A stretch of DNA of 64,000 nucleotides from Rhodocyclales bacterium (GCA_016214145.1 JACRPA010000002.1:186001-250000); one strand, 5' to 3'. Positions 31,384 to 41,984 are shown, counted from the first letter of the stretch. Numbers and translations are program-made. Notes: generated by a model not told the origin, from the sequence alone.

Positions 31384-32348
31384 AGCGTGCGTTTGTGCTG
31401 CTTGCCTTCGGCGGTGCGCTTGCCGCGCCAGCCTATGGTGACGAGCATGGTGATGCCCTGGCTTGGCTGCAGAAAATGGCGGCAGCGGCGCAAAGGCTAA
31501 ATTATTCGGGGACATTTACCTATCAGAGCGGTGGCAGTTCCGAAACCTCCCGTATCACGCATCTCGTAGATGCCGGCGGGGAACAGGAGAAACTCGAGGT
31601 GCTCGATGGCAGCCCGCGCGAAGTGGTGCGCAGCAACGGCGAGGTCAAGTGTTTCCTGCCGGAGGACAAAGTCGTCATTGTCGAGAAGCGCGGACAACGC
31701 AAGGCTTTCCCGGCGCTTCTGCCATCATCCGTCAGAAGCCTGGGTGAGAATTACCAGATCCGGAAGGGGGACATTTCGCGGATAGCGGGGCTCGACAGCC
31801 AGCTCATTTTGCTCGATCCGAAGGATACCCTGCGTTACGGCCACCATCTCTGGGCGGATATCAATTCCGGATTGATCCTGAAAGCGCGTACTGTCAACGA
31901 GCGCAATGAAACCGTCGAGCAATTCGTGTTTACCCAGTTGCAGATAAACGGGCCCATCGACAGGGAAACGCTGAAAACCAAGTTCGCCACGGAGGGTACG
32001 TCCTGGCGGATACGCAACGCCCAGGCTTCGGAAAGCCTTTCAGCGGGGGGCGACTGGCTGTTCAAAACCCAGTTGCCCGGCTTCAAGAAAAGCGCGGGCA
32101 TGAGACGGCAAACCATCCGCGGAAGCGGTACGGATACGACCCATTTTGTCTTTACCGACGGTTTGGCATCCATATCTGTATTTATTGAGCCCCTGGCGGA
32201 TCAGAAAGCTGAGAAAGAGACCTATTCGGTGGGTGCCATCAATGTTTACAAGCGCGCGGCTGGCAAGCATCTTCTAACGGTCCTGGGCGAAGTGCCCACG
32301 ACGACCTTGATGCGCCTGGGCGATGGCATGGAACCCAAGAAGAAATGA
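31380..32348 (+). CDS. mucB: Periplasmic sigma-E regulator MucB/RseB
   Basis: 322 residues. Signal peptide 1-20 (MKRAFVLLAFGGALAAPAYG), LolA-like N-terminal domain beginning at LAWLQKMAAAAQRLNYSGTF and the C-terminal MucB/RseB domain. Protects the anti-sigma factor from proteolysis and senses lipopolysaccharide/mislocalised lipoproteins in E. coli. Four-base overlaps on both sides (rseA, rseC). Confidence 0.92.
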   Translation: MKRAFVLLAFGGALAAPAYGDEHGDALAWLQKMAAAAQRLNYSGTFTYQSGGSSETSRITHLVDAGGEQEKLEVLDGSPREVVRSNGEVKCFLPEDKVVIVEKRGQRKAFPALLPSSVRSLGENYQIRKGDISRIAGLDSQLILLDPKDTLRYGHHLWADINSGLILKARTVNERNETVEQFVFTQLQINGPIDRETLKTKFATEGTSWRIRNAQASESLSAGGDWLFKTQLPGFKKSAGMRRQTIRGSGTDTTHFVFTDGLASISVFIEPLADQKAEKETYSVGAINVYKRAAGKHLLTVLGEVPTTTLMRLGDGMEPKKK

Positions 32349-32815
32349 TGGATCAGGAGGCCATTGTTGCCCGCGTCGATGGAGATCATGCGTACGTTGA
32401 AGTGGGCGGAGCGGGCTCCGGCTGCGGTCGCTGCCATGAGGCGGGCGGCTGCCAGAGCAGCATTCTCGGCCAGTTGTTCCGCAGAAAGCCGCGGCAATTC
32501 CGCATCGCCAACCCCATCGGCGCAGCCCCCGGGGATCGTGTCATCGTGCGCGTGGCCAGCGGCGCGGCATTGCGCGCGGCGCTGCTAATTTATGCCTTGC
32601 CTGTGCTGTTCTTGCTTCTCGGTGCCTTCGCTGGAACCGCTTTGGGAGGAGGCGGCGACAACGATTACGCGGCTGCCTTGGGGGCACTGCTTGGCCTCAC
32701 AGTTGGCATCCTGTCCGGGTTAGTGGTGCGACGAGGCCCGATCGGCAAGGTGGAGGAGCCCATTCTCGTTCGCCGTTGTTCAACTTTCTGCATCTCGAAG
32801 GAAGCCTGTCAATGA
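32345..32815 (+). CDS. rseC: RseC/SoxR-reducing system protein
   Basis: 156 residues. N-terminal soluble domain with Cys cluster CGRC...C near 27-36, then two membrane helices (~80-96 and ~107-126) and a short tail. RseC modulates sigma-E and is also linked to SoxR reduction in E. coli. Overlaps mucB and degP by four bases each. Confidence 0.88.
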   Translation: MMDQEAIVARVDGDHAYVEVGGAGSGCGRCHEAGGCQSSILGQLFRRKPRQFRIANPIGAAPGDRVIVRVASGAALRAALLIYALPVLFLLLGAFAGTALGGGGDNDYAAALGALLGLTVGILSGLVVRRGPIGKVEEPILVRRCSTFCISKEACQ

Positions 32816-34233
32816 GCATAAGATTGTTTCTGGCGATTCTGATGTCGTCGCTGTTCGCCCTAAACGCTGTCGCGCAAGTCAAGGAATTGCCCGATTTTAC
32901 CGAGTTGGCCGAAAAGCACGGACCGGCTGTCGTCAACATCAGCACGACGCAGACCATTCGCGGCAACCGTGCCTTCCCGCAGTTTCCTGATCTCGACGAA
33001 GATGATCCGATGTTCGAGTTCTTCAAGCGTTTCATACCACGTCAGCCAGGTATGCCGCGCGAATTCCAGAACAAATCGCTGGGCTCCGGCTTCATCATCA
33101 GTCAGGATGGTTACATCCTGACGAATGCCCACGTTGTCGATTCGGCCGACGAAATTGTGGTGAAACTGACGGACAAGCGCGAGTTAAAGGCCAAGGTAAT
33201 TGGCGCCGATAAGCGGACCGACGTGGCGCTGATCAAGATCGATGCAAGCGGCCTGCCTGCCGTAAGGATGGGCGATCCCGGAAAACTGAAAGTGGGAGAA
33301 TGGGTGGTGGCGATCGGTTCGCCTTTTGGCTTTGAAAGTTCCGTAACCGCGGGCATCGTCAGCGCCAAGGGGCGCTCACTGCCGCAAGAAAATTTCGTCC
33401 CATTCATCCAGACTGATGTTGCAATCAACCCTGGCAATTCTGGCGGCCCGCTTTTCAACATGAGGGGCGAGGTGGTCGGCATCAATTCGCAGATTTACAG
33501 CCGCACTGGCGGCTACATGGGCTTGGCCTTCGCTATTCCAATCGATGTGGCGATGGAAGTGCAAAGTCAGTTGCGCGCCAGCGGCCGCGTTAGCCGGGGA
33601 CGAATCGGGGTGGTGATCCAGGAGGTGACCAAGGAACTGGCTGATTCCTTTGGCTTGGCCAAGCCGGTCGGCGCCCTGGTGAATGCCATAGAGAAGGGCG
33701 GTCCAGCCGAAAAAGCCGGCGTTGAAGCCGGAGATATTATCCTCAAGTTCGATGGCAAGTCGGTCAATGCTTCCAGCGATCTCCCTCGGATTGTCGGCTC
33801 CACACGTCCAGGCAGCAAAGCCTCTCTGCAGGTCTGGCGCAAGGGCGGGGCGAGGGATCTGACAGTTACGGTGGGGGAAATTCCCGAGGAAAAGATGGCC
33901 CAGCGTGGCTCCAAGCGGGCCAAGCCTGCTGAAGTCACGGCCAATCGGCTTGGATTGGTGTTGAGTGAATTGTCGCCCGAGCAGAAACGCGAATTGAAAA
34001 TTTCCAACGGCCTGTTGGTGGAAGATGTTCGTGGAAACGGCGGGAAAACCGATTTGCGTCCAGGCGACATCATTCTTGCCCTGGTGCAAAAAGGTTCGAA
34101 TATGGAAGCGAAAACTGTCGAGCAGTTCAACAAACTGCTGACTCAGTTCGACAAGTCCTCGACCGTTACCCTTCTCGTGAAGCGAGGCGAGCAACAAACC
34201 TACATCACGTTCAAGGGCAGTGGTGACAAGTAA
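32812..34233 (+). CDS. degP: Periplasmic serine protease DegP/MucD
   Basis: 473 residues. Signal peptide 1-21, trypsin-like triad H107 (TNAHVV), D137 (TDVALIK) and S210 (GNSGGPLF), then two PDZ domains (~255-345 and ~375-470). Degrades misfolded envelope proteins; MucD also restrains the sigma-E response. The ATG overlaps the rseC stop and gives a proper signal peptide, while an upstream frame into rseC does not. Confidence 0.95.
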   Translation: MSIRLFLAILMSSLFALNAVAQVKELPDFTELAEKHGPAVVNISTTQTIRGNRAFPQFPDLDEDDPMFEFFKRFIPRQPGMPREFQNKSLGSGFIISQDGYILTNAHVVDSADEIVVKLTDKRELKAKVIGADKRTDVALIKIDASGLPAVRMGDPGKLKVGEWVVAIGSPFGFESSVTAGIVSAKGRSLPQENFVPFIQTDVAINPGNSGGPLFNMRGEVVGINSQIYSRTGGYMGLAFAIPIDVAMEVQSQLRASGRVSRGRIGVVIQEVTKELADSFGLAKPVGALVNAIEKGGPAEKAGVEAGDIILKFDGKSVNASSDLPRIVGSTRPGSKASLQVWRKGGARDLTVTVGEIPEEKMAQRGSKRAKPAEVTANRLGLVLSELSPEQKRELKISNGLLVEDVRGNGGKTDLRPGDIILALVQKGSNMEAKTVEQFNKLLTQFDKSSTVTLLVKRGEQQTYITFKGSGDK

Positions 34234-34480
34234 GAAGCGGGCGCGTCTGACTGTCTATAGCCGCGCCTGGTGCCACCTTTGTGATGACCTTCAGAGCAAG
34301 CTCAGACCGATCTGCGTTGAGTTGGGTGCTGACATCGAGGTGATTGATGTCGATGCCTGTCCCGAATTTGAGGCTGCCCATGGTGAGCGGGTGCCGGTGG
34401 TATTCGGGGGAGAGGTAGAATTGTGCAACTACTTCCTCGATGCAGCGGCAGTGCGTGCTTATTTGCTGAATTTCCGGTAA
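34220..34480 (+). CDS. Glutaredoxin-like protein (thioredoxin fold)
   Basis: 86 residues. Redox pair CHLC near 18-21 and the RVPVVFGG cis-Pro segment. GTG start at 34220 (a second GTG follows at once), overlapping the degP stop by 14 bases. Cytoplasmic, no signal peptide. C-terminal member of the stress operon; usual companion of lepA upstream regions in betaproteobacteria. Confidence 0.85.
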   Translation: MVTSKKRARLTVYSRAWCHLCDDLQSKLRPICVELGADIEVIDVDACPEFEAAHGERVPVVFGGEVELCNYFLDAAAVRAYLLNFR

Positions 34481-34491
34481 AATTCGATACT
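34463..34491 (+). promoter_or_regulatory. Candidate lepA operon promoter
   Basis: TTGCTG (34463-34468), 17-base spacer, GATACT (34486-34491). It overlaps the end of the glutaredoxin-like gene; transcription would begin about 34498, just before the hairpin that precedes lepA. Confidence 0.45.
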
Positions 34492-34505
34492 TTAGTATGC
34501 CTCCG

Positions 34506-34530
34506 AAAGGGTGCTTTGCAGCACCCTTTT
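34506..34530 (+). terminator. Intrinsic terminator or attenuator immediately before lepA
   Basis: Perfect stem AAAGGGTGCT / AGCACCCTTT with TTGC loop, running into a TTTT tract. The lepA ATG begins seven bases later, so it ends the degP-grx transcript but also lies in the leader of any lepA mRNA starting at the promoter above. Confidence 0.75.
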
Positions 34531-34537
34531 GTCTATG

Positions 34538-36331
34538 ATGGAGCACATCCGCAACTTCTCGATCATCGCCCACATCGACCACGGCAAGTCGACACTGGCC
34601 GACCGCATCATCCAGCTGTGCGGCGGCCTGTCGGAACGCGAAATGGAAGAGCAGGTGCTCGATTCGATGGACATCGAGCGGGAGCGGGGCATCACCATCA
34701 AGGCGCAGACGGCTTCCCTGCAGTACAAGGCGCGCGACGGACGCCTTTACAACCTCAACCTGATCGATACGCCGGGACATGTCGATTTCTCCTACGAAGT
34801 GTCGCGCTCGCTGTCCGCCTGCGAAGGCGCGCTGCTGGTCGTGGACGCCTCGCAGGGGGTCGAAGCGCAAACGGTCGCCAACTGCTATACGGCCCTCGAG
34901 CAGGGGGTCGAGGTCGTCCCGGTATTGAACAAGATCGATCTGCCGGCGGCGGACCCCGAGCGGTCCCGCGAGGAGATCGAGGATGTCATCGGCATCGATG
35001 CAACTGACGCCATTCTGGCCAGCGCCAAGACCGGCCTGGGGGTGGAGGATATCCTCGAAGCAATCATTGCCCGCATCCCGGCGCCCAAAGGGGACCCGGC
35101 CGCGCCCCTGAAGGCGCTCATCATCGATTCATGGTTCGACAATTACGTCGGTGTGGTCATGCTGGTTCGCGTCGTGGATGGCACCCTGCGACCCAAGGAC
35201 AGGATCCTGCTGATGGCCGCGGATTCGCAGTACCTGTGCGAGCAGGTCGGCGTGTTCACGCCGAAATCCCAGGCACGCGGTGCGTTGTCGGCCGGGGAAG
35301 TCGGCTTCATCATTGCCGGTATCAAGGAATTGAAGGCCGCCAAGGTTGGCGACACGGTAACTCTGGCCGACCGCCGCGCTGCGGAACCGCTTCCCGGTTT
35401 CAAGGAAATCAAGCCGCAAGTCTTCGCCGGCCTCTACCCGGTCGAGGCGAACCAGTACGATGCCCTGCGTGAGGCGCTGGAAAAACTCAAGCTGAACGAC
35501 GCCTCGCTCCACTACGAACCGGAAGTGTCACAGGCACTTGGGTTCGGTTTTCGTTGCGGCTTTCTTGGCTTGCTGCACATGGAAATCGTGCAGGAACGCC
35601 TTGAACGTGAATACGACATGGACCTCATTACTACCGCGCCGACGGTGGTCTACGAGGTGCTGATGCGCGATGGATCGGTCCTGTCCGTCGAGAACCCTTC
35701 CAAGCTGCCGGATCCATCGAAAATCGAGGAAATCCGCGAACCGATCATCACGACGACGGTCTTCGTACCCCAGGAGTATCTCGGCGCGGTCATCACGCTG
35801 TGCGAACAGAAGCGCGGCGCGCAGGTGAACCTGCAGTACCACGGACGCCAGGTCATGCTGACCTACGACATGCCCATGGCCGAGGTGGTGATGGATTTCT
35901 TTGACAAGCTGAAATCAGTCTCGCGCGGCTATGCCTCGCTCGATTATGAGTTCAAGGAATATCGTTCGGCGGATGTCGTCAAGCTCGATATCCTGATCAA
36001 CAGCGACCGGGTCGACGCCCTATCCGTCATCGTGCATCGCGCCAACGCCCAGTATCGCGGACGCGAGCTGGCATCCAAGATGCGGGAACTGATTCCCCGC
36101 CAGATGTACGATGTGGCGATTCAGGCGGCTATCGGTTCCACCATCATCTCCCGCGAGAACATCAAAGCCATGCGCAAGAACGTCCTGGCGAAATGCTATG
36201 GCGGCGATATCAGTCGCAAGCGCAAGCTGTTGGAAAAGCAAAAAGCTGGCAAGAAGCGCATGAAACAGGTCGGCAATGTCGAGATTCCGCAAGAGGCTTT
36301 CCTGGCCGTGCTGCGGGTCGATTCGAAATAG
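34538..36331 (+). CDS. lepA: Elongation factor 4 (LepA)
   Basis: 597 residues. GTPase motifs AHIDHGKST (11-19), DTPGH and NKID, then the EF-G-like domains and the LepA-specific C-terminal domain ([35 protein letters not shown]). Back-translocating/ribosome-assembly GTPase. The second of two adjacent ATGs matches the family start [16 protein letters not shown]. No ribosome-binding site is visible because the terminator hairpin occupies that place. Confidence 0.96.
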   Translation: MEHIRNFSIIAHIDHGKSTLADRIIQLCGGLSEREMEEQVLDSMDIERERGITIKAQTASLQYKARDGRLYNLNLIDTPGHVDFSYEVSRSLSACEGALLVVDASQGVEAQTVANCYTALEQGVEVVPVLNKIDLPAADPERSREEIEDVIGIDATDAILASAKTGLGVEDILEAIIARIPAPKGDPAAPLKALIIDSWFDNYVGVVMLVRVVDGTLRPKDRILLMAADSQYLCEQVGVFTPKSQARGALSAGEVGFIIAGIKELKAAKVGDTVTLADRRAAEPLPGFKEIKPQVFAGLYPVEANQYDALREALEKLKLNDASLHYEPEVSQALGFGFRCGFLGLLHMEIVQERLEREYDMDLITTAPTVVYEVLMRDGSVLSVENPSKLPDPSKIEEIREPIITTTVFVPQEYLGAVITLCEQKRGAQVNLQYHGRQVMLTYDMPMAEVVMDFFDKLKSVSRGYASLDYEFKEYRSADVVKLDILINSDRVDALSVIVHRANAQYRGRELASKMRELIPRQMYDVAIQAAIGSTIISRENIKAMRKNVLAKCYGGDISRKRKLLEKQKAGKKRMKQVGNVEIPQEAFLAVLRVDSK

Positions 36332-36341
36332 GATATTCAAT

Positions 36342-37130
36342 TTGAACTTCGCCCTGATTCTCTTTCTCCTGACGCTTGCCACCGGCGCCATCTGGCTGTT
36401 CGATGTGATGGTGATGAAGAAGCGCCGGGAGCCTGAAGCAAAGGAACCATGGTGGGTGGAATACGGCGCCAGTTTCTTTCCCGTCATCCTGGTGGTGTTC
36501 TTCCTGCGCTCCTTTTTGGTCGAACCGTTCAAGATCCCTTCGGGCTCGATGATTCCTACCCTGCTGGTGGGCGACTTCATCCTGGTGAACAAGTACACCT
36601 ACGGCATTCGGCTGCCGGTCATCAATAAGAAAGTGCTGGATCTGAACACGCCCCAGCGCGGCGAAGTCATGGTGTTCCGCTGGCCCGAGGATCCCTCTCT
36701 CGATTACATCAAGCGGGTGGTTGGTTTGCCCGGCGACAAGGTAGCCTGGCAGAACAAGCGCCTGTTCATCAATGGAGTTGAGGTGCCGACAGTCAAACGG
36801 GCCGATTATCTGCATCCTGACCGCCTGTATTATTCAGCCCAGTATCAGGAAAAACTGGGGCAGGCCGATCACGCCATCATTCTGGACAAGGACGCGCCGG
36901 CCTTCGTCACCCAGGTCTTGCAGTTTCCAGGGCGTGATAAATGCATCTACAATAGCTCCGGGGTAATTTGCGAAGTGCCCGCCGGCCATTATTTCGTCAT
37001 GGGCGACAATCGAGATGCCAGCAGCGACAGCCGGGTTTGGGGGTTCGTTCCGGATCAGAACATTGTCGGCAAGGCATTCCTTATTTGGTTTAACTTTGGC
37101 GATTTGAAGCGCATCGGCAGCTTCCACTGA
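36342..37130 (+). CDS. lepB: Signal peptidase I
   Basis: 262 residues from a TTG start at 36342, ten bases after the lepA stop, preceded by AGGA. Two membrane segments (~3-22 and ~42-60), catalytic S69 (IPSGSMIPTL) and K124 (DYIKRVVGLPGD), and GDNRDASSDSR box E. Cleaves signal peptides on the periplasmic side. A frame extending into lepA was rejected because the membrane helix begins right at the TTG. Confidence 0.94.
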   Translation: MNFALILFLLTLATGAIWLFDVMVMKKRREPEAKEPWWVEYGASFFPVILVVFFLRSFLVEPFKIPSGSMIPTLLVGDFILVNKYTYGIRLPVINKKVLDLNTPQRGEVMVFRWPEDPSLDYIKRVVGLPGDKVAWQNKRLFINGVEVPTVKRADYLHPDRLYYSAQYQEKLGQADHAIILDKDAPAFVTQVLQFPGRDKCIYNSSGVICEVPAGHYFVMGDNRDASSDSRVWGFVPDQNIVGKAFLIWFNFGDLKRIGSFH

Positions 37131-37144
37131 AGAAGGGGCGCAGA

Positions 37145-37510
37145 ATGAGAAAACAGCAAGGTTTGAGCCTGATTGGCCTGATCATGGTCAGCGCGGTTGT
37201 CATAGGCGTAGCCGTCGTCGGCATGAAAGTCGCGCCTACGGTGATTGAGTATTACACGATTATCAAGCATATCAAGACGATTGCCGGCAGCGGAGCCACC
37301 ACGGTTGCCGAAGTGCGGAATGCCTATGAACGGCAAGCGGCCGTCGATGATACACCCAGCATTTCTGCTGGCGACCTGGAAATAACCAAAGAGGGCAACC
37401 AGCTGGTTGTTTCGTTCGAATACTCGAAGAAGATCCATATTGCCGGCAACGTCAGCATTTGCATCGATTATTCAGGCAGCAGTTCCGGCAGCAAGCGCCC
37501 CATCGAGTGA
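37145..37510 (+). CDS. DUF4845 membrane protein
   Basis: 121 residues. An N-terminal basic residue cluster and one membrane helix (~8-28: LSLIGLIMVSAVVIGVAVV) resemble a pseudopilin-like start (QGLSLIGLIM), followed by a periplasmic domain. Conserved between lepB and rnc in betaproteobacteria; function unknown. Placement after signal peptidase may hint at envelope biogenesis, but this is only context. Confidence 0.8.
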   Translation: MRKQQGLSLIGLIMVSAVVIGVAVVGMKVAPTVIEYYTIIKHIKTIAGSGATTVAEVRNAYERQAAVDDTPSISAGDLEITKEGNQLVVSFEYSKKIHIAGNVSICIDYSGSSSGSKRPIE

Positions 37511-37519
37511 GAATCACCC

Positions 37520-38194
37520 GTGAGCGACGTGCTGGCGTTTGAGCGCGCAATTGGCTACGTTTTTGACAGCCGAGAACTCCTGAAACAGGCGCTGACTCAC
37601 CGCAGCTTTGGAACTTCCCATAACGAGCGCCTGGAGTTCCTCGGCGACAGCATTCTCAACTGCATCATCGCCCAGGCCCTATATGAGCGCTTCCTTGAGA
37701 TACGGGAGGGCGATCTGTCGCGTTTTCGCGCGAACCTGGTGCGTCAGGAAACCCTGGCCGAGATCGCACAACAGCTTGATCTCGGTGAGCAATTGCGCTT
37801 GGGAGAAGGAGAACTGAAAAGCGGCGGTTTCCGCCGCCCCTCCATCCTGGCCGATGGGTTGGAAGCTTTGTTCGGAGCTATCTTTCTCGATGGCGGCTTT
37901 GACCGGGCGCGTCAAGCGATACTCCGCCTCTATGAGCCCTATCTTTCCGGCCTCGATCCGCATCAATCCGGCAAGGATGCCAAGACGGCCTTGCAGGAAT
38001 TTCTGCAGGGCCGCCGCCTGCCATTGCCGCAATACCAGCTGCGTGCCACGCGGGGGGAGGCACACGCCCAGGAATTCGAAGTCGAGTGCCTGATCCCCGA
38101 GCTCGGCATCGCCACTACCGGCCGCGGTCCGAGCCGGCGTGCGGCTGAACAGGAAGCCGCAAGACGGGCTTTCGAACAGACAGACGCGAAATGA
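37520..38194 (+). CDS. rnc: Ribonuclease III
   Basis: 224 residues, GTG start. RNase III signature [11 protein letters not shown] at 34-44 with E39 and D43, second acidic cluster [15 protein letters not shown] near 113-127, and a C-terminal double-stranded RNA-binding domain ([20 protein letters not shown] onward). Processes rRNA precursors. Overlaps era by four bases. Confidence 0.96.
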   Translation: MSDVLAFERAIGYVFDSRELLKQALTHRSFGTSHNERLEFLGDSILNCIIAQALYERFLEIREGDLSRFRANLVRQETLAEIAQQLDLGEQLRLGEGELKSGGFRRPSILADGLEALFGAIFLDGGFDRARQAILRLYEPYLSGLDPHQSGKDAKTALQEFLQGRRLPLPQYQLRATRGEAHAQEFEVECLIPELGIATTGRGPSRRAAEQEAARRAFEQTDAK

Positions 38195-39084
38195 ACGTGC
38201 CGGATGCATTCCGCTGCGGCCATCTTGCCATCGTGGGCAGACCTAACGTGGGCAAGTCGACTTTGCTCAACCGCTTGATCGGACAGAAGATAAGCATCGT
38301 TTCACGCAAGGCGCAAACGACGCGCCATCGCATTACCGGGGTGCTCACGCGGCCGGGACAGCAGTTCATATTCGTCGATACGCCCGGGTTTCAGACCAAG
38401 CACAAGAATGCGCTGAACCGCATGATGAATCGGGGCGTGACGCAGGCCCTGCACGAGGTCGATGTCGTCCTGCTGGTGATCGAGGCGGGCCGCTTTAAGG
38501 ACGAGGACAGGCGCATCCTTTCGCTGATCCCCGAGGGCAAGACCGTACTGCTGGTGATCAACAAGATCGACCGCCTCGACGACAAGAAACGATTACTGCC
38601 CTTTATTGCGGACATGGCCAAGACCTTCCCTTTCGCCGAAATCGTCCCAGTCAGTGCCGCAAACGGCACGGGCGGAGAGGCGCTGCTCGATGCGGCGGGA
38701 AACTACCTGCCCGAGTCCGCGCCGCTCTTCGGCGAGGATGACCTGACGGACCGCAGCGAACGGTTTCTGGCAGCCGAATTTCTGCGCGAAAAACTGTTCC
38801 GGCGCCTCGGCGAGGAACTGCCCTACGGCATGACTGTCGAGATCGAGCGATTCGAAACGGAAGACTCGCTGCGGCGAATCCACGCGGCGATCATTGTCGA
38901 CAGGCCGGCCCACAAGGCGATCGTCATCGGCAAGGCCGGCGAACAGCTGAAGGCCATCGCCAGCGACGCGAGGCGCGACCTTGAGGCGCTCTACGGCGGG
39001 AAGGTGTTCCTTGAGGTGTGGGTCAAGGTCAAGGGCGGCTGGGCGGATGACGAGCGGGCGTTGAAGAGTCTCGGCTACGAATGA
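38191..39084 (+). CDS. era: GTPase Era
   Basis: 297 residues. G1 GRPNVGKST at 16-24, G3 DTPGF near 66, G4 NKID near 126, and C-terminal KH domain ([21 protein letters not shown]). Binds the 16S rRNA 3' end in 30S maturation. Four-base overlaps with rnc upstream and recO downstream. Confidence 0.96.
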   Translation: MNVPDAFRCGHLAIVGRPNVGKSTLLNRLIGQKISIVSRKAQTTRHRITGVLTRPGQQFIFVDTPGFQTKHKNALNRMMNRGVTQALHEVDVVLLVIEAGRFKDEDRRILSLIPEGKTVLLVINKIDRLDDKKRLLPFIADMAKTFPFAEIVPVSAANGTGGEALLDAAGNYLPESAPLFGEDDLTDRSERFLAAEFLREKLFRRLGEELPYGMTVEIERFETEDSLRRIHAAIIVDRPAHKAIVIGKAGEQLKAIASDARRDLEALYGGKVFLEVWVKVKGGWADDERALKSLGYE

Positions 39085-39809
39085 GCGGAACCGGCAAGGG
39101 CAGGGTGGACGGGCAGGCGGCGTTCGTCCTGCATACCCATCCCTTCCGCGAGACCAGCCTAATTGTCGAGGCTTTCAGCCGGGATCACGGCAGGATTGCA
39201 CTGGTTGCGCGCGGTGCCCGCCGACCCCGTGCTGCGATGCGAGGACTGCTGATGGCCTTTCAGCCGATCGAACTGGGCTGGTTCGGGCAAGGCGAGATGC
39301 GCACCCTGGCCAAGGTCGAATGGGTCGGCGGCCAGCCACTGCTCCAGGCGCAGGCGCTGCTGCTCGGTTACTACATGAACGAACTGCTGCTCAAGCTGCT
39401 GCCACGCGAAGACGCGCATCCGGCGCTGTTCCTGGCTTATGCCGAGGCCGTGCGCGCCCTGGCGATCGGCGAGCCGAGCCAGGCCTCGCTGAGGCGGTTT
39501 GAAAAGACGCTGCTGAAGGAGCTGGGTTACGGCCTGACCTTGGACCGCGAGGCGGAAAGCGGCCAGCCGGTGGATCCGCAAAAGCGCTACGCTTACGTCG
39601 TGGAGCGGGGGCCGGTTCTTTTGGGCGGGGATGCGCGCGAAGCCGAATCCTTTTCCGGGCGGGCCTTGCTGGCCATTGCGCAGGATGATTTCAGCGATGC
39701 TGAAACCCTCGCTCAGTGCAAGCAGTTGATGCGCACCCTGATCCAGCATTACCTCGGCGGCCAGCGCTTGAGCTCGCGCCGCGTTTTCATGGAGCTGAAG
39801 GAATTGTGA
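39081..39809 (+). CDS. recO: DNA repair protein RecO
   Basis: 242 residues. N-terminal OB fold ([23 protein letters not shown]) and C-terminal helical domain; the zinc Cys of some RecOs are absent, as in other proteobacteria. Loads RecA at gaps with RecR. Follows era as in E. coli (rnc-era-recO). Confidence 0.92.
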   Translation: MSGTGKGRVDGQAAFVLHTHPFRETSLIVEAFSRDHGRIALVARGARRPRAAMRGLLMAFQPIELGWFGQGEMRTLAKVEWVGGQPLLQAQALLLGYYMNELLLKLLPREDAHPALFLAYAEAVRALAIGEPSQASLRRFEKTLLKELGYGLTLDREAESGQPVDPQKRYAYVVERGPVLLGGDAREAESFSGRALLAIAQDDFSDAETLAQCKQLMRTLIQHYLGGQRLSSRRVFMELKEL

Positions 39810-39829
39810 CCACAGGCAATCACCTCGGG

Positions 39830-40555
39830 ATGATCGAACTCGGCGTAAATATCGACCACGTTGCGACGCTGCGCCAGGCGCGCGGCACGCACTACCCGGA
39901 TCCCGTCCGTGCGGCGCTGCTGGCGGAGGAGAGCGGGGCGGATCTCATCACCCTGCACCTGAGGGAAGATCGCCGCCATATCCAGGACCGCGACGTCGAG
40001 ATCCTGCGCGGCAAGCTAAAAACCCGGATGAACCTGGAAGCCGCCGTCACGGACGAGATGGTGGCCTTCGCCCTGCACATCCGTCCCCACGATGTCTGCT
40101 TCGTGCCCGAGCGTCGCCAGGAACTCACCACCGAAGGCGGTCTCGATGTGGCAGGAGGCTTCGAGCGCGTGCGCGCTGCCTGCCGTGCCGCAACCGAGGC
40201 CGGCATCCGCGTCTCCCTCTTCATCGATGCCGATACGCGGCAGATCGATGCCGCCAAGGCCTGCGGCGTGCCGGCCATCGAGATCCACACCGGCCGCTAT
40301 GCGGAAGCGGAGGAGCCAGCTGAAGTCAGTGAAGAACTCGAGCGCGTTGCCCAGGCAGCGCGATACGCCCACAAGCTGGGTTTCAAGGTGAATGCCGGCC
40401 ATGGACTGCACTATGAGAACGTCAAGCCGATGGCCGCCATCCCCGAGATCGTCGAACTGAATATCGGCCATGCCATCGTCGCCGAGGCCGTCTTCTGCGG
40501 CTGGCAGGAAGCGGTCCGCCGCATGAAACAGTTGATGCTGGAGGCGCGGCGGTGA
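39830..40555 (+). CDS. pdxJ: Pyridoxine 5'-phosphate synthase
   Basis: 241 residues. [20 protein letters not shown] start, [13 protein letters not shown] and the [10 protein letters not shown] phosphate-binding region are typical. Condenses 1-deoxyxylulose 5-phosphate with aminoacetone phosphate. A GTG at 39806, overlapping the recO stop and with AAGGA upstream, is an alternative start eight codons earlier. Ends in a four-base overlap with acpS; recO-pdxJ-acpS order as in E. coli. Confidence 0.95.
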   Translation: MIELGVNIDHVATLRQARGTHYPDPVRAALLAEESGADLITLHLREDRRHIQDRDVEILRGKLKTRMNLEAAVTDEMVAFALHIRPHDVCFVPERRQELTTEGGLDVAGGFERVRAACRAATEAGIRVSLFIDADTRQIDAAKACGVPAIEIHTGRYAEAEEPAEVSEELERVAQAARYAHKLGFKVNAGHGLHYENVKPMAAIPEIVELNIGHAIVAEAVFCGWQEAVRRMKQLMLEARR

Positions 40556-40950
40556 TCCACGGCGTCGGCACCGACATCGTCGCCATCGCGCGGATCGAGC
40601 GGATGCTGAGCGAGCACGGCGAGCGCACCGCTGCCAAGCTGCTGGCGCCATCCGAGATGGACCGATACCGCCAGGCAGCAAACCCGGCTGCCTGGCTGGC
40701 CAAGCGTTTCGCCGCCAAGGAGGCCCTGGGCAAGGCTTTGGGCCTGGGTCTGCGCGATCCGGCTACGCTGCACAACATCGCGGTGATCAGCGACGGCATT
40801 GGCCGGCCGAGCTTCGAATACGCACCACCACTGGCCCATTGGATGAAGGAACGTCGGCTGCGGGCCCACCTCAGCCTGAGCGACGAAACCGACACCGCCA
40901 TGGCCTTTGTTGTGGTGGAAATAGCGGTGGAACAAGAGGACAGGCCATGA
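40552..40950 (+). CDS. acpS: Holo-acyl-carrier-protein synthase
   Basis: 132 residues, GTG start on the pdxJ stop. GVGTDIVAI with magnesium-binding D8 and the [12 protein letters not shown] motif near 55-66 are clear. Transfers 4'-phosphopantetheine from CoA to ACP Ser. Confidence 0.94.
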   Translation: MIHGVGTDIVAIARIERMLSEHGERTAAKLLAPSEMDRYRQAANPAAWLAKRFAAKEALGKALGLGLRDPATLHNIAVISDGIGRPSFEYAPPLAHWMKERRLRAHLSLSDETDTAMAFVVVEIAVEQEDRP

Positions 40951-41981
40951 CCGCATCACAGACCCTCGGCCCGCTCATGCTCGACGTCGAGGGGCCGCGG
41001 CTGACTGCGGAGGAGCGCGAAGTCCTGCTGCATCCGCTCGTCGGCGGCGTCATCCTGTTCAAGCGCAATTTCGAATCGCTCGCCGTATTACGGGAACTGA
41101 CTTTCGAGATTCATTCGCTGCGGCAGCCGCCACTCCTGATCGCCATCGACCACGAAGGCGGTCGCGTGCAGCGCTTCCGTCACGGCTTCACCGTGCTGCC
41201 GCCGATGCGCGCTCTGGGCACGCTGTGGGACAGCGATCCCGCTCGCGCCCTGGAAACGGCAACGGCCGCGGGATATGTGCTGGCCGCCGAGTTGCGCGCC
41301 TGTGGCGTCGATCTCAGCTTCACGCCGGTGCTCGATCTCGACTACGGCACCAGCGAAATCATCGGCAACCGCGCCTTCCATGGCGATCCGGCGGCGGTCA
41401 CCGCGCTCGCCGGCGCCCTGATCGCCGGCCTGCGTCGCGCCGGCATGGCCAACGCCGGCAAGCATTTTCCCGGTCATGGCTTCGTTGCCGCGGACTCCCA
41501 CCTGGCCATTCCGGTCGACACACGACCGGTGCAAGCGCTGTACCCGGACCTGTCGCCATACCGTGCCCACCGCAAGATGCATCTCGCCGCCGTCATGCCG
41601 GCGCATGTCATCTACGAGAATCTCGATCCCCATCCGGCGGGGTTTTCGTCCTATTGGCTGCGCTACGTGCTACGTGGCGAACTTGGCTTCGACGGCGTGA
41701 TTTTCAGCGACGACCTGTCGATGGAGGGCGCCAGCTTCGCCGGCGGTTTCGTCGAGCGGGCGAATGCCGCGCTGGATGCCGGCTGCGACATGGTGCTGGT
41801 CTGCAACCACCCCACCGCGGCGCGGCAGCTCCTGCGGGAGTGGCATCCCAATTGCGATCCTGTGTCTTCGCGCCGCCTGCAGGGGCTTCTTCCGGCGGCG
41901 CCGGCGCCGGGGATGGAAACATTGCGCGAGCAAGCCGACTACCGGGAAGCGCTCAAGGCGCTCGAAGCCGTGGCGGAGTAA
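40947..41981 (+). CDS. nagZ: Beta-N-acetylhexosaminidase NagZ
   Basis: 344 residues, GH3. KHFPGHG loop at 172-178 supplies the general acid/base His, and the SDDLSMEGA segment carries the nucleophile Asp. Cytoplasmic enzyme of muropeptide recycling (1,6-anhydro-MurNAc-peptides). The ATG overlaps the acpS stop by four bases; a frame extending into acpS was rejected. Confidence 0.95.
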   Translation: MTASQTLGPLMLDVEGPRLTAEEREVLLHPLVGGVILFKRNFESLAVLRELTFEIHSLRQPPLLIAIDHEGGRVQRFRHGFTVLPPMRALGTLWDSDPARALETATAAGYVLAAELRACGVDLSFTPVLDLDYGTSEIIGNRAFHGDPAAVTALAGALIAGLRRAGMANAGKHFPGHGFVAADSHLAIPVDTRPVQALYPDLSPYRAHRKMHLAAVMPAHVIYENLDPHPAGFSSYWLRYVLRGELGFDGVIFSDDLSMEGASFAGGFVERANAALDAGCDMVLVCNHPTAARQLLREWHPNCDPVSSRRLQGLLPAAPAPGMETLREQADYREALKALEAVAE

Positions 41982-41984
41982 GCG

